Source of the DNA: Catenuloplanes atrovinosus
GTDB taxonomy: Bacteria; Actinomycetota; Actinomycetes; Mycobacteriales; Micromonosporaceae
Length of the DNA: 64,000 nucleotides
Direction of reading: 5' to 3'
Assembly (NCBI RefSeq): GCF_031458235.1
Contig: NZ_JAVDYB010000001.1
Location: 186,001 to 250,000 of the forward strand
The translations under genes were made by a program, and so were the position numbers. Below are positions 10,666 through 21,375 of this stretch, in pieces. The notes below the pieces were generated by a model. It was not told the origin of the DNA. It searched no databases and was given only the letters and a program-made list of their open reading frames with translations. Position 1 is the first letter of the stretch; each line of letters begins with the position of its first letter.

Positions 10666-13421
10666 CGGTCACCTCGTTCCGCAGTGTCGATCTCGAGTCG
10701 GCGCCGGGCGGCGGTGCCGCTGGCCAGCGCGACCAGGTTGTCCCACTCCTCGGCGCCGTGGATGGCGCGGGCCAGGAGCTTGCCGGTGACCTCCGCGTGC
10801 CCGGCCGTGACGGTGGCGGTCGAGGCGAGCGCGACCACCGGCACGTCCGCGTTCGCGGGGTCCTCGTTGAACGCGGCCAGCAGGGAGAACCCGTCCAGGT
10901 CGGGCATGCGCAGGTCGCAGACGATCAGGTCGAAGTGGTGGTTGCGGCTGATCTCTAGGCCCTCGCGGCCGTCCGCGCAGGAGATCACCTCGGCGCCGGC
11001 GGTACGCAGGCTCTCCTCCACCGAGTGGCGGCTCTCCTCGTCGTCGTCGACCACCAGGACCGTGGGCTGCTCGGCCGGGCCGGTGTAGATGTGCCGGGCC
11101 AGCGAGCCGACCAGTTGGTGGTCGTCGACCGGCTTGACCAGGAAGTCGGCGGCGCCCATGGCGATGCCGGCGTGCCGCTCGTCGACGACGGAGATGAACA
11201 GCACCGGGATCGTGGCGAGCAGGCCGTCGTTCTTCAGCTCGCGGATCACGGACCAGCCGTCGATGCCGGGCAGCACCACGTCGAGCAGGATCGCGTCCGG
11301 CGGGTTGAGGCGCGCGGCGTTCAGGCCGGACTCGCCGGACGTGGCCATCTCCACCCGGTAGCCGGCCTTCACCAGGTACGTGCGGATCAGCTCGGCGGAC
11401 CGCACGTCGTCCTCGATCAGCAGGATCCGGCCGCGTTCCGGCAGTTGCGGCAGGACGACCACGGTGTCCGCGGCGACCGCGGGCTCGGTCGCGTCCGGCA
11501 GCGTGATGGTGAAGCGGCTGCCCGCGCCGAGCTCGGAGGTGACCGTGATGTCGCCGCCGTGCGCCTGCACCAGGCGGCGGGCCAGCGCCAGCCCGAGCCC
11601 GGTGCCGGCCTGGTGGTGCGCGCGGTCGCCGACCTGCTGGAACTCCTCGAACACGCGGGTCAGGTCCTCGTCGGCGATGCCGATGCCGGTGTCCGCGACG
11701 GTGATCGCCACCATCGGCCGGCCGTCGTCCGCGGTGAACGCGTGCGCCTCCAGCGTGATCGTGCCGCCGTCCGGCGTGAACTTGATGGCGTTGGAGAGCA
11801 GGTTCTCCAGGATCTGCCGGAACCGCAGCGCGTCGGCGCGCACGGTCAGCTCCGGCAGGTCGCAGACGATCCGCTGGGACTTCTTCTCGGTGAGCGGGCG
11901 CAGGCCGGTGAGCAGTTCCCGGGCCGCGTCGTCCACGCGCAGCGGCGCCGGGTGCAGGTCGATCCGGCCGGCCTCGACCTTGGCCAGGTCCAGGATGTCG
12001 TTGATCAGGCCGAGCAGGTGGCGGCCGCTGTTGTGGATGTGGTCGACCCAGTCCGCGGGCACGCTGCGCCGGTCCTCGACCGGCTGCTCGCCCCGCATCA
12101 GGTCGCTGAACCCGATGATCGCGTTCAACGGGGTACGCAGTTCGTGGCTCATGTTGGCCAGGAAGTCGCTCTTCGCCTGGCTGGCCTGGGTCAGCTTCTC
12201 CACGGACGCGGCCAGTTCGGCGGAGAGCCGGCGCTGCTCGTCCACCAGCCGCCGCTGCTCGGCCAGGACGCCGCCGCGTTCGGCCAGCACGCCGGCGTGC
12301 CCGCCGAAGTCGGCCAGCAGCCGCAGATCGTCCTCGTTGAACAGGCCCCGGTAGCGGTGGAAGATCAGGACCGCGCCGGTCTCGTGCGGTGGGATGCGCA
12401 TGCGCAGCGTGGTCAGGTACCCGCGTTCGCCCTGGACGGCGTAGTGGCTGGCGAGCGTGGGCGGCGCGGCGCGGCGGCGGAACCGGGACACCGCGGCGAG
12501 CGGCACCGGCTGCGGCGCGTCCATCAACTCGTCCAGGTCGGCGGCGTCGAACCCGGTCAGCGACGCCTCGACCTCGCCCGCGTAGGCGGTCTGCTCGAGG
12601 TGCCCGCCGGCCTTGCGGACCAGCACCGCGACCGCGTCCGCCGCGGACTGGTCGCGCATCATCTCCGCGTACCGCTGCCAGATCTGCTGCCCGGTCTCGG
12701 TGGCCGGGGCGTCCAGCAGCCGGCCGGTGACGCCCTGCAGTGTCGTCGCGGACCACATCCGGCGCAGCCACGACGGCGGCAGGAACGCGGCGGCGTATCC
12801 GATGCCGCAGAGCACGGCCAGCACGCGCGCGGCCACGCTGAACGGCGACGGCCCGGGCCGGACCGGGAACAGCGCGCCGAACCCCATCAGCACCACCACG
12901 CCGGCGAACGCGATGGTGGCGCCGGCCGCGATCCACAGCCTGATCCCGGACGCGCCGGTCCGCCGGCGCGCCTCGGTGACCAGGTGCAGGCCGGGGATGG
13001 TCTCCGCGATCGCGAAGAACGCCATGGCGGCGATCAACGCGGCCGGGCGCAGCGGCCGCCCGGTCGGGATGAGCAGCAGCGTGGCGCCGAGCAGCAGACC
13101 GCCGGTGAGCGCCGCCAGGGTGAGCTGCCGCCGGACCGGGCGCAGCAGCGAGACCAGGCGCATCGTGAGGTACGGATGGAGCAGCAGCACCGGCAGGAAC
13201 AGCGCGGTGACCGGCCGCTCGCCGCCGATCTCCGGGAGCCCGCCGGTCGTCCGGTTCAGCGCGTCGAGGGCGAAGATCGCGGTCGGCGCCGCGAAGACCA
13301 GCGCGACCTCGCGCTGCAGCGGGTCCGGGCGCCGGATGAGGTGGTAGAGCACGCGCAGGAAGAGCGCGATGAAGAGCACCTCCGCCGCGAGCACCACCAG
13401 CTGATTGCCGTCCAGTCTCAT
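10662..13421 (-). CDS. Hybrid sensor histidine kinase with two receiver domains
   Basis: The product of about 919 residues has seven or eight N-terminal hydrophobic segments up to about residue 220, then a GAF-like region and a coiled-coil linker. The dimerisation/phosphoacceptor domain (SHELRTPLNAIIGF, His near 426) is followed by the ATPase domain with N box (LLSNAIKF), DTGIGI and GTGLGLAL. Two C-terminal receivers follow, with acceptor Asp residues near 714 and 836. The first keeps the Lys-Pro pair (LVKPVDD); the second has no clear equivalent. ATG 13421 was chosen over a GTG at 13433. The 3' end overlaps the receiver gene, and the divergent small gene at 13545 may be functionally linked. 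Confidence 0.92.
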   Translation of the reverse strand: MRLDGNQLVVLAAEVLFIALFLRVLYHLIRRPDPLQREVALVFAAPTAIFALDALNRTTGGLPEIGGERPVTALFLPVLLLHPYLTMRLVSLLRPVRRQLTLAALTGGLLLGATLLLIPTGRPLRPAALIAAMAFFAIAETIPGLHLVTEARRRTGASGIRLWIAAGATIAFAGVVVLMGFGALFPVRPGPSPFSVAARVLAVLCGIGYAAAFLPPSWLRRMWSATTLQGVTGRLLDAPATETGQQIWQRYAEMMRDQSAADAVAVLVRKAGGHLEQTAYAGEVEASLTGFDAADLDELMDAPQPVPLAAVSRFRRRAAPPTLASHYAVQGERGYLTTLRMRIPPHETGAVLIFHRYRGLFNEDDLRLLADFGGHAGVLAERGGVLAEQRRLVDEQRRLSAELAASVEKLTQASQAKSDFLANMSHELRTPLNAIIGFSDLMRGEQPVEDRRSVPADWVDHIHNSGRHLLGLINDILDLAKVEAGRIDLHPAPLRVDDAARELLTGLRPLTEKKSQRIVCDLPELTVRADALRFRQILENLLSNAIKFTPDGGTITLEAHAFTADDGRPMVAITVADTGIGIADEDLTRVFEEFQQVGDRAHHQAGTGLGLALARRLVQAHGGDITVTSELGAGSRFTITLPDATEPAVAADTVVVLPQLPERGRILLIEDDVRSAELIRTYLVKAGYRVEMATSGESGLNAARLNPPDAILLDVVLPGIDGWSVIRELKNDGLLATIPVLFISVVDERHAGIAMGAADFLVKPVDDHQLVGSLARHIYTGPAEQPTVLVVDDDEESRHSVEESLRTAGAEVISCADGREGLEISRNHHFDLIVCDLRMPDLDGFSLLAAFNEDPANADVPVVALASTATVTAGHAEVTGKLLARAIHGAEEWDNLVALASGTAARRRLEIDTAERGDR

Positions 13422-13544
13422 AGCAATACGCACTGTAGTTGTGCCTGGTGGCGCCGTCGGGTGTTTGCGTTAGAGATCGGCTATCCGGCGCGCGCGCCGT
13501 ACCCGTGCGGTCGTTTTTCGGGGTTTTCATGGTGGAATATCGGA

Positions 13545-13760
13545 ATGGCAGAGCTAGCGGAGCAGGTCCGGCAGGGCACCCACGACCTGGCCAACCTGCT
13601 CGGCATCGCCGCCAACTACCTGCAGTTCCTGGAGGAGGACCTGGACGGCGTGGCGGACGCCGGCGAGGCCCGCGCGCACGTCGAGCGGATCACCGCCGCG
13701 GTGGACCGGGCCGCCGAGGTCACCCGGAGACTGGCCGCCGCCGCGATCACCCCCTCCTGA
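13545..13760 (+). CDS. 71-residue orphan histidine phosphoacceptor-like (DHp-like) protein
   Basis: ATG 13545 opens a 71-residue, mostly helical product. It contains THDLANLLGIAANYLQFLEE, followed by a second helix, ARAHVERITAAVDRAAEVTR. This resembles the H-box helix and second helix of histidine-kinase DHp domains of the HDFNNLLG class, without an ATPase domain. It could be a phosphotransfer partner, a decoy or a remnant of a kinase. It is divergent from the hybrid kinase gene across a 123-bp gap and precedes ribF by 31 bp. No strong Shine-Dalgarno is visible. The coding call is reasonable; the functional reading is inference. Confidence 0.65.
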   Translation: MAELAEQVRQGTHDLANLLGIAANYLQFLEEDLDGVADAGEARAHVERITAAVDRAAEVTRRLAAAAITPS

Positions 13761-13791
13761 CCGCGTCGCCGCGCTTGCATAGGCTTGCGGC

Positions 13792-14724
13792 ATGCAGCGG
13801 TGGCGGGGATACGACGCGGTTCCGGGCGGCTGGGGCCGATCGGTCGTGACGATCGGGGTCTTCGACGGGGTGCACCGCGGGCATCAGGCCACCATCGGCG
13901 ACGCCGTGAAACGCGCCCGCGACCTGGGCATCCGCTCGGTGGTCGTGACGTTCGACCCGCACCCGTCCGAGGTGGTCCGGCCCGGCTCGCACCCGGCCGT
14001 GCTGACCGAGGCCGGCCGCAAGGCGGACCTGATCGAGGCGCTCGGCGTGGACGCGCTCTGCGTGGTGCCGTTCACCCAGGACTTCTCCCGCCGCGGCCCG
14101 GAGGAGTTCGTGCACGAGGTGCTGGTCGAGCACCTGCACGCGGCGCAGGTCGTGGTCGGGGACAACTTCCGGTTCGGGCACCGGGCGGCCGGCGACATCG
14201 CGCTGCTGCGGCGGCTCGGTCGCACGTTCGGCTTCGCCGTGGAGGACGCGCCGCTGATCACCGCGGAGGAGGGCACGGTCTTCTCCTCCACCTACATCCG
14301 GGCCTGCGTGGACGCGGGCGACGTGTCGGCCGCGACCCGCGCGCTGGGCCGCCCGCATCGGCTGGAGGGCGTCGTCGTCCGCGGCGACCAGCGCGGCCGT
14401 GAGCTCGGCTTCCCCACGGCGAACCTGCTCTCCGGGAGGTACGCCGCGATCCCGGCCGACGGCGTCTACGCGGGCTGGCTGGTGCGCCGCGACGAGCGGT
14501 TGATGGCCGCGGTGTCGATCGGCACCAACCCCACGTTCTCCGGCACCGAGCGCCGGGTCGAGGCGTACGCGCTGGACTTCGCGGGCGACCTCTACGGCGA
14601 GCGGCTGGCGCTGGACTTCGTGGTGCGGCTGCGCGAGACGCGTGCGTACGAGGGCATCGAGCCGCTGGTGGCGCAGATCACCGAGGACGTCGCCCAGGCC
14701 AGGGAGCTTCTCAGCGCTGGGTGA
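13792..14724 (+). CDS. ribF: Bifunctional riboflavin kinase / FAD synthetase
   Basis: RibF phosphorylates riboflavin to FMN and adenylates FMN to FAD. The N-terminal nucleotidyltransferase domain shows TIGVFDGVHRGHQ, VVTFDPHPSEV and the GDNFRFGHRAAGD motif. The C-terminal flavokinase domain shows GELGFPTANL-type sequence (RELGFPTANL), ADGVYAGW and SIGTNPTF. The product has 310 residues, normal for the family. ribF followed by rpsO and pnp is a conserved actinobacterial order, and truB normally lies nearby, as here. Confidence 0.96.
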   Translation: MQRWRGYDAVPGGWGRSVVTIGVFDGVHRGHQATIGDAVKRARDLGIRSVVVTFDPHPSEVVRPGSHPAVLTEAGRKADLIEALGVDALCVVPFTQDFSRRGPEEFVHEVLVEHLHAAQVVVGDNFRFGHRAAGDIALLRRLGRTFGFAVEDAPLITAEEGTVFSSTYIRACVDAGDVSAATRALGRPHRLEGVVVRGDQRGRELGFPTANLLSGRYAAIPADGVYAGWLVRRDERLMAAVSIGTNPTFSGTERRVEAYALDFAGDLYGERLALDFVVRLRETRAYEGIEPLVAQITEDVAQARELLSAG

Positions 14725-14774
14725 GCGGACCGGTTGCGGGCGGTGTTCGGATGAGTTGCTGTAGTGTGGTTGAG

Positions 14775-14792
14775 ACGCCGGGTGTCCGGCGT
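14775..14792 (+). promoter_or_regulatory. Hairpin in rpsO 5' leader
   Basis: A perfect 7-bp stem (14775-14781 with 14786-14792) encloses the loop GTGT about 75 bp upstream of rpsO. Many S15 genes are autoregulated by S15 binding a leader structure, but I cannot match this hairpin to a known S15 site. It could also be a weak terminator for ribF. Confidence 0.35.
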
Positions 14793-14865
14793 TTCGCTCC
14801 GCCTGCCTGCTCGACGCCGCGGGCCGCGGATCAGCGACAGGTTGCAACCGACAGGATTTGATGGA

Positions 14866-15135
14866 ATGGCGCTCGACCAAGAGCAGAAGAGCAAGATCCG
14901 CGCGGACTTCGCGACCGCCGAGGGTGACACCGGTTCCCCCGAGGTTCAGGTGGCCGTGCTGACCAAGCGGATCGCGGACCTGACCGAGCACCTCAAGGTG
15001 CACAAGCACGACCACCACAGCCGTCGTGGTCTGCTGCTGCTGGTCGGCCGCCGCCGCCGGCTGCTCAACTACGTCCAGAAGAAGGACATCGCCCGCTACC
15101 GGACGCTCATCGAGCGCCTCGGCCTGCGCCGATAG
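14866..15135 (+). CDS. rpsO: 30S ribosomal protein S15
   Basis: This 89-residue protein is a full-length S15, with the family pattern [20 protein letters not shown], the RNA-binding segment [20 protein letters not shown] and [14 protein letters not shown]15 binds the central domain of 16S rRNA early in 30S assembly and makes an intersubunit bridge. ATG 14866 gives the expected N-terminus MALDQEQK. It lies between ribF and pnp and is followed by a strong hairpin. Confidence 0.98.
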   Translation: MALDQEQKSKIRADFATAEGDTGSPEVQVAVLTKRIADLTEHLKVHKHDHHSRRGLLLLVGRRRRLLNYVQKKDIARYRTLIERLGLRR

Positions 15136-15142
15136 CCTCTTC

Positions 15143-15168
15143 GACGGGCGGCGGAAACGCCGCCCGTC
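15143..15168 (+). terminator. Terminator / processing hairpin after rpsO
   Basis: An 11-bp perfect stem (15143-15153 with 15158-15168) carries a GAAA tetraloop and begins 8 bp after the rpsO stop. There is no T-run. It may end or protect the rpsO message, or attenuate readthrough into pnp. Confidence 0.75.
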
Positions 15169-15379
15169 TCCGCAACACACCACAAACGCACAGCTGGGCC
15201 GCACTGACCACCGCCGGTCAGCGCACCGGTCCTCGGTAGTGGCCTCCGGGCCGGCGGATCACCGCCGCCCCGGGCGCTTCGATCGAAGACCGGCCGACTG
15301 AGCAGTTGCCCCGACGCGGGCAACAGCGCCCCGGCAGAGGTGGTCGTGGCCCACGACCGATTGGAGTGCAACACCGCTT
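15169..15379 (+). promoter_or_regulatory. Structured 5' leader of pnp
   Basis: This 211-bp gene-free stretch between the rpsO hairpin and pnp contains short inverted repeats. One is a 7-bp stem at 15305-15311/15318-15324. In E. coli the pnp leader hairpin is cut by RNase III and used by PNPase for autoregulation. A similar role here is inferred from position only. Confidence 0.35.
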
Positions 15380-17784
15380 ATGACCGAGCAGAACAACGCT
15401 CTCGGCACCCAGCACAGCACCGCAGTGATCGACAACGGCGCCTTCGGCACCCGTGAGATCACCTTCTCCACCGGCCGGCTCGCCAAGCAGGCCGCCGGCT
15501 CCGTCATCGCCCAGCTCGGCGAGACGGTCGTCCTCTCCGCGACCACGGCCAGCAAGACGCCGAAGGAGCACTTCGACTTCTTCCCGCTGACCGTCGACGT
15601 CGAGGAGCGGATGTACGCCGCGGGCCGCATCCCCGGCTCGTTCTTCCGCCGCGAGGGCCGGCCCAGCGAGGACGCGATCCTCACCTGCCGCCTGATCGAC
15701 CGGCCGCTGCGCCCGTCGTTCACCAAGGGCCTGCGCAACGAGGTCCAGGTCGTCGAGACCGTGCTGGCGCTCGACCCGGCCCACCCGTACGACGTGGTCG
15801 CCATGAACGCGGCCTCGATGTCCACCAAGCTCTCCGGCCTGCCGTTCTCCGGCCCGATCGGCGCGACCCGGGTCGCGCACATCGACGGCCAGTGGGTGGC
15901 GTTCCCGACGCTGGAGGAGCTGGAGCGCGCCACGTTCGACATGGTCGTGGCCGGCCGGGTGCTCCCGGACGGCGACGTCGCGATCATGATGGTCGAGGCC
16001 GAGGCCACGCCGAACACGATCAAGCTGGTCTCCGCCGGTGCCCCGGCGCCGACCGAGGAGGTCGTGGCCAGCGGTCTGGAGGCCTCGAAGCCGGCGATCC
16101 GCGAGCTGTGCCGGGCGCAGAGCGCGCTGGCCGACGTCGCCGCCAAGCCGGTGCAGGAGTTCCCGGTCTTCCTGGACTACCAGGACGACGTGTACGAGGC
16201 CGTCTCCGCCGCCGCGCGCGGCGAGGTCGCCGAGGCGCTGAAGATCGCCGGCAAGGCCGAGCGCGAGGAGTCGCTCGACCTGGTCAAGGCGAAGGTCGCG
16301 GAGCAGCTCGCGGGCCAGTTCGAGGGCCGCGAGAAGGAGCTCTCCGCCGCGTTCCGGTCCGTCACCAAGTCCGAGGTCCGCGCGCGCGTGCTGCGCGAGG
16401 AGGTCCGGATCGACGGCCGCGGGCCGCGCGACATCCGGCCGCTGACCGCCGAGGTCGGCGTGCTGCCGCGGGTGCACGGCTCCGCGCTGTTCGAGCGGGG
16501 CGAGACCCAGATCATGGGCGTCACCACGCTGAACATGCTGCGCATGGAGCAGGCGCTGGACACGCTGGCGCCGGAGAAGTCCAAGCGCTACATGCACAAC
16601 TACAACTTCCCGCCGTACTCGACCGGTGAGACCGGCCGGGTCGGCTCGCCGAAGCGCCGCGAGATCGGCCACGGCGCGCTCGCCGAGCGGGCGCTCGTGC
16701 CGGTGCTGCCGACGCGCGAGGAGTTCCCGTACGCGATCCGCCAGGTCTCCGAGGCGCTGGGCTCCAACGGCTCCACCTCGATGGGCTCGGTCTGCGCGTC
16801 CACGCTGGCGCTGCTCTCCGCGGGTGTCCCGCTGAAGGCGCCGGTCGCCGGCATCGCGATGGGCCTCATCTCCGACGAGGTCGACGGCAAGACGCAGTAC
16901 GTCACGCTGACCGACATCCTCGGCGCCGAGGACGCGTACGGCGACATGGACTTCAAGGTCGCCGGCACCAGCGAGTTCGTCACCGCGCTCCAGCTCGACA
17001 CCAAGCTGGACGGCATCCCGTCCGACGTGCTGGCCGCCGCGCTCCAGCAGGCGCACGACGCCCGGCACACCATCCTCGGCGTGATGCAGGCCGCGATCGA
17101 GGGCCCGGGCGAGATGTCCGACCACGCGCCGCGCGTCACCACGGTGAAGATCCCGGTCGACAAGATCGGCATGGTCATCGGCCCGAAGGGCCAGACGATC
17201 AACGCGATCCAGGACGAGACCGGCGCCGAGATCTCCATCGAGGACGACGGCACGATCTACGTCGGCGCCACCAACGGCCCCTCGGCCCAGGCGGCGGTCG
17301 ACCGGATCAACGGCATCGCGAACCCGACGCTGCCGAAGGTCGGCGAGAAGTTCCTCGGCACGGTCGTCAAGACGGCCGCGTTCGGCGCGTTCATCTCGCT
17401 GCTGCCGGGCCGCGACGGCCTGCTGCACATCTCCAAGGTGGGCAACGGCAAGCGCGTCGACAAGGTCGAGGACTTCCTCAACGTCGGCGACAAGATCGAG
17501 GTCCAGATCGCGGACATCGACCAGCGCGGCAAGATCTACCTCGACAAGGTCCGGGCCGAGGGCGAGGAGGCCCCCGCTCCGGCGGAGGCCGGCGCCGGCT
17601 CGGGCGACCGCCCGCCCCGTGGCGACCGCGGTGACCGCGGCCCGCGCGGCGACCGTGGGGACCGGGGCGGGGACCGTGGCGACCGCGGTGGCGACCGCGG
17701 TGACCGCGCTCCGCGCGAGCGTGACGGCGAGGGTGGTGGCGAGGGCGGCGACGGCCCGCGTCGTCGCCGGACCCGCCGCGACTG

Positions 17785-17785
<1 letters not shown>
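15380..17785 (+). CDS. pnp: Polyribonucleotide nucleotidyltransferase (PNPase)
   Basis: PNPase is the phosphorolytic 3'-5' exoribonuclease and RNA polymerase of the degradosome; in actinobacteria it is also called GpsI. The 801 residues contain two RNase PH domains, a KH domain ([16 protein letters not shown]) and an S1 domain ([20 protein letters not shown]). The C-terminus is a low-complexity tail rich in Gly-Asp-Arg repeats ending RRRRTRRD. The stop overlaps the ATG of the M16 protease gene (TGATG), so translation is probably coupled. The upstream leader may carry its autoregulation. Confidence 0.97.
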
Positions 17786-19843
<2,058 letters not shown>

Positions 19844-19863
19844 CCGGCCGTCCCTCGCGTCTC

Positions 19864-19899
19864 GAAGCGGGAAGACCACGCTCTCGGTCTTCCCGCTTC
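19864..19899 (+). terminator. Terminator hairpin after dapB, merged with repeat array
   Basis: A perfect 14-bp stem (19864-19877 with 19886-19899) has an 8-nt loop. Its right arm, ending TTCCCGCTTC, is also the start of the first repeat core, so the terminator and the repeat share sequence. Confidence 0.8.
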
Positions 19900-20229
19900 C
19901 GGCGTGGCCGGGACGGGCATGCTCCCGTGGCGCTGTGCGGGCTCCGGGGGTGACCGCTTCCGGCGTGGTCCGGTCGCGCATGCTCCAGCTTCCCGCTTTC
20001 GGCGTGGTCGGGCCGCGCATCCTCCCGTGGCGCTGTGCGGGCTCCGGGGGTGACCGCCTTTGGGCGTGGTCCGGTCGCGCATGCTCCAGCTTCCCGCTTT
20101 CGGCGTGGTCGGGCCGCGCATCCTCCCGTGGCGCTGTGCGGGCTCCGGGGATGACCGCTTCCGGCGTGGTCCGGTCGCGCATGTTTCCCGGCGGGGCCGT
20201 GCCGCCTCCGAGGATGACCTCGAACCAAG
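19888..20229. repeat. Tandem array of about 100-bp units
   Basis: The block CTCCCGTGGCGCTGTGCGGG starts at 19922, 20022 and 20123, giving periods of 100 and 101 bp. Each unit holds two diverged copies of a shorter core resembling CGCTTCCGGCGTGGTC followed by CGCGCATGCTCC. Cores begin near 19894, 19954, 19994, 20057, 20095 and 20156. The third unit decays after 20185. No gene is supported here; ORFs on either strand are repeat frames. The array lies between dapB and the convergent GNAT gene. Confidence 0.85.
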
Positions 20230-20336
20230 ATTTTCCCACTCCCAGCGTGGTCCAGCCGCGCATGCTCCCGCGGGCAAACCTTGCCGCGAGCTCCGACTCC
20301 GCTGGCGCTCCGCTCCGCTCGCGGCGTCGGAGCCGG
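20230..20336 (-). repeat. Dispersed structured repeat, copy B (inverted)
   Basis: Read on the minus strand this copy starts CCGGCTCCGAC, continues through GCGGAGCGGAGCGCCAGCGG and GTCGGAGC, then TTTGCCCGCGGGAGCATGCG, and ends in ACGCTGGGAGTGGGAAAA. It matches copy C at 57914-58019 closely and copy A at 10092-10188 more loosely. The 8-bp arms GCTCCGAC and GTCGGAGC are inverted and could form a stem. The following 300 bp, to 20637, are GC-rich with no supported gene. Confidence 0.8.
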
Positions 20337-20637
20337 TTGGGTGGGCGGCTGGGGAGAACCGCGGTGGTCGTGGCCGGTCTGGCCGCACGGCGCGCGTCTG
20401 GTCCCGGCCGGGAAAGGCGTGCGGCCAGATCCGCGGTCGGCCCGACGTCGCTGCTGGCCGGCTTTCGCGGCTGGCAGCCTCCGGCTGCCGGGCACCCTCT
20501 CGCTGTTGGCCTTTTCGCTGCTTCCGCCGACAACGGGTCGCGTCGGCCGGGAGCGTCGGCCGCGAGGGGCGGCCGCGAGGGGCGGTCCCGGCTCACGGGA
20601 GCCGCGCGGGTTTCAAGCCGGCCGGCCGCGGGACCGG

Positions 20638-20711
20638 CAGGGAGGAGCGCCAGCGACGACCGGTGCCCGCGGGAGCATGCGGATCGTCGCCACGCCGGAA
20701 GCGGGCAAAGC
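20638..20711 (+). repeat. Partial copy of the dispersed repeat, copy D
   Basis: The right half of the element is present: GGAGCGCCAGCG, then TGCCCGCGGGAGCATGCGGA and CCACGCCGGAAGCGGGCAAA. It is opposite in orientation to copy B, so the 19.9-20.7 kb island is flanked by inverted repeat ends. The convergent GNAT gene ends 44 bp further on. Confidence 0.7.
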
Positions 20712-20754
20712 GGTTCTGTGATCTTTTAGAATGTCGAAAATCCGACAAAGCACT

Positions 20755-21327
20755 CTAGAGCGGGGCGTCCGCCAGGGAGACGTGCAGGCGGAGCTGGGGG
20801 ATGAGCAGGTCGTCGACGTCGAGGGCGCGGGAGGCGCCGTCCGGTTCCCAGCCGGCGGAGCCGAGGAATTTGCGGGTCGCGGCGTCCGCGTCGTATGCCC
20901 AGGCGATGGCGGTGCCGAAGAGGTCCTCGCGCCACAGGTCGACGGCGGCGGACAGCAGCCGGCTGCCGTGGCCGCGCCGGCCCCAGCGCGGCTCGACCAG
21001 CAGATCGGTGACGGCCGCCACGTCCGGGCCGAGCGCGCCGGGGTCCTCGCCGGGCGCGAGTGCCTGCTCGTCGGCCGGACCCGCTGCCGCGAAGCCCACC
21101 AGATACGATTGTTCGGCCTGCTCAATGGCGACCAGCACCCGGTGCCGGGGGGTCGGCGGGGCTTCGATCGAGTCCCGCCAGCGCTCCGTCAGCCAGGTGA
21201 CGTCGAGCGTGTCGAGCACCTGCCTGGGCAGCAACCGGCGATACGCGACCCGCCAGGTCGTGAGCTGGATTCGCGCGATGTCACCGGCGTCCTGCGGGCC
21301 GGCCGGGCGAACGTACCCGAGTGCCAT
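20755..21327 (-). CDS. GNAT family N-acetyltransferase
   Basis: This 190-residue GNAT-fold protein carries the acetyl-CoA-binding region VTDLLVEPRWGRRGHGSRLL (motif A, Arg/Gly-x-x-Gly-x-Gly type). A later segment, AIAWAYDADAATRKFLGSAG, resembles motif B. The opening VRPAGPQDAGDIARIQLTTW is typical of stand-alone acetyltransferases. ATG 21327 was chosen because upstream in-frame codons lack a good start. The substrate is unknown. It is divergent from the GT87 gene, so the two share a promoter region of about 50-80 bp. Confidence 0.88.
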   Translation of the reverse strand: MALGYVRPAGPQDAGDIARIQLTTWRVAYRRLLPRQVLDTLDVTWLTERWRDSIEAPPTPRHRVLVAIEQAEQSYLVGFAAAGPADEQALAPGEDPGALGPDVAAVTDLLVEPRWGRRGHGSRLLSAAVDLWREDLFGTAIAWAYDADAATRKFLGSAGWEPDGASRALDVDDLLIPQLRLHVSLADAPL

Positions 21328-21375
21328 GGTTGGCAAGCGTACGTGTACACACTCGATCTCTGGGGGACTCTTCCG

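Noticed and set aside
10669-13760. Long open frames on both strands over the hybrid kinase gene
   Set aside because: Only the minus-strand frame ending at 10662 has kinase motifs. The others are Arg/Ala/Gly-rich shadows; just the last 216 bases of the plus-strand frame are kept, as the small gene at 13545.
19935-20758. Several 150-260-residue open frames in the repeat island
   Set aside because: Their protein sequences repeat with the DNA periodicity and occur in different frames and strands; they reflect repeats, not genes.
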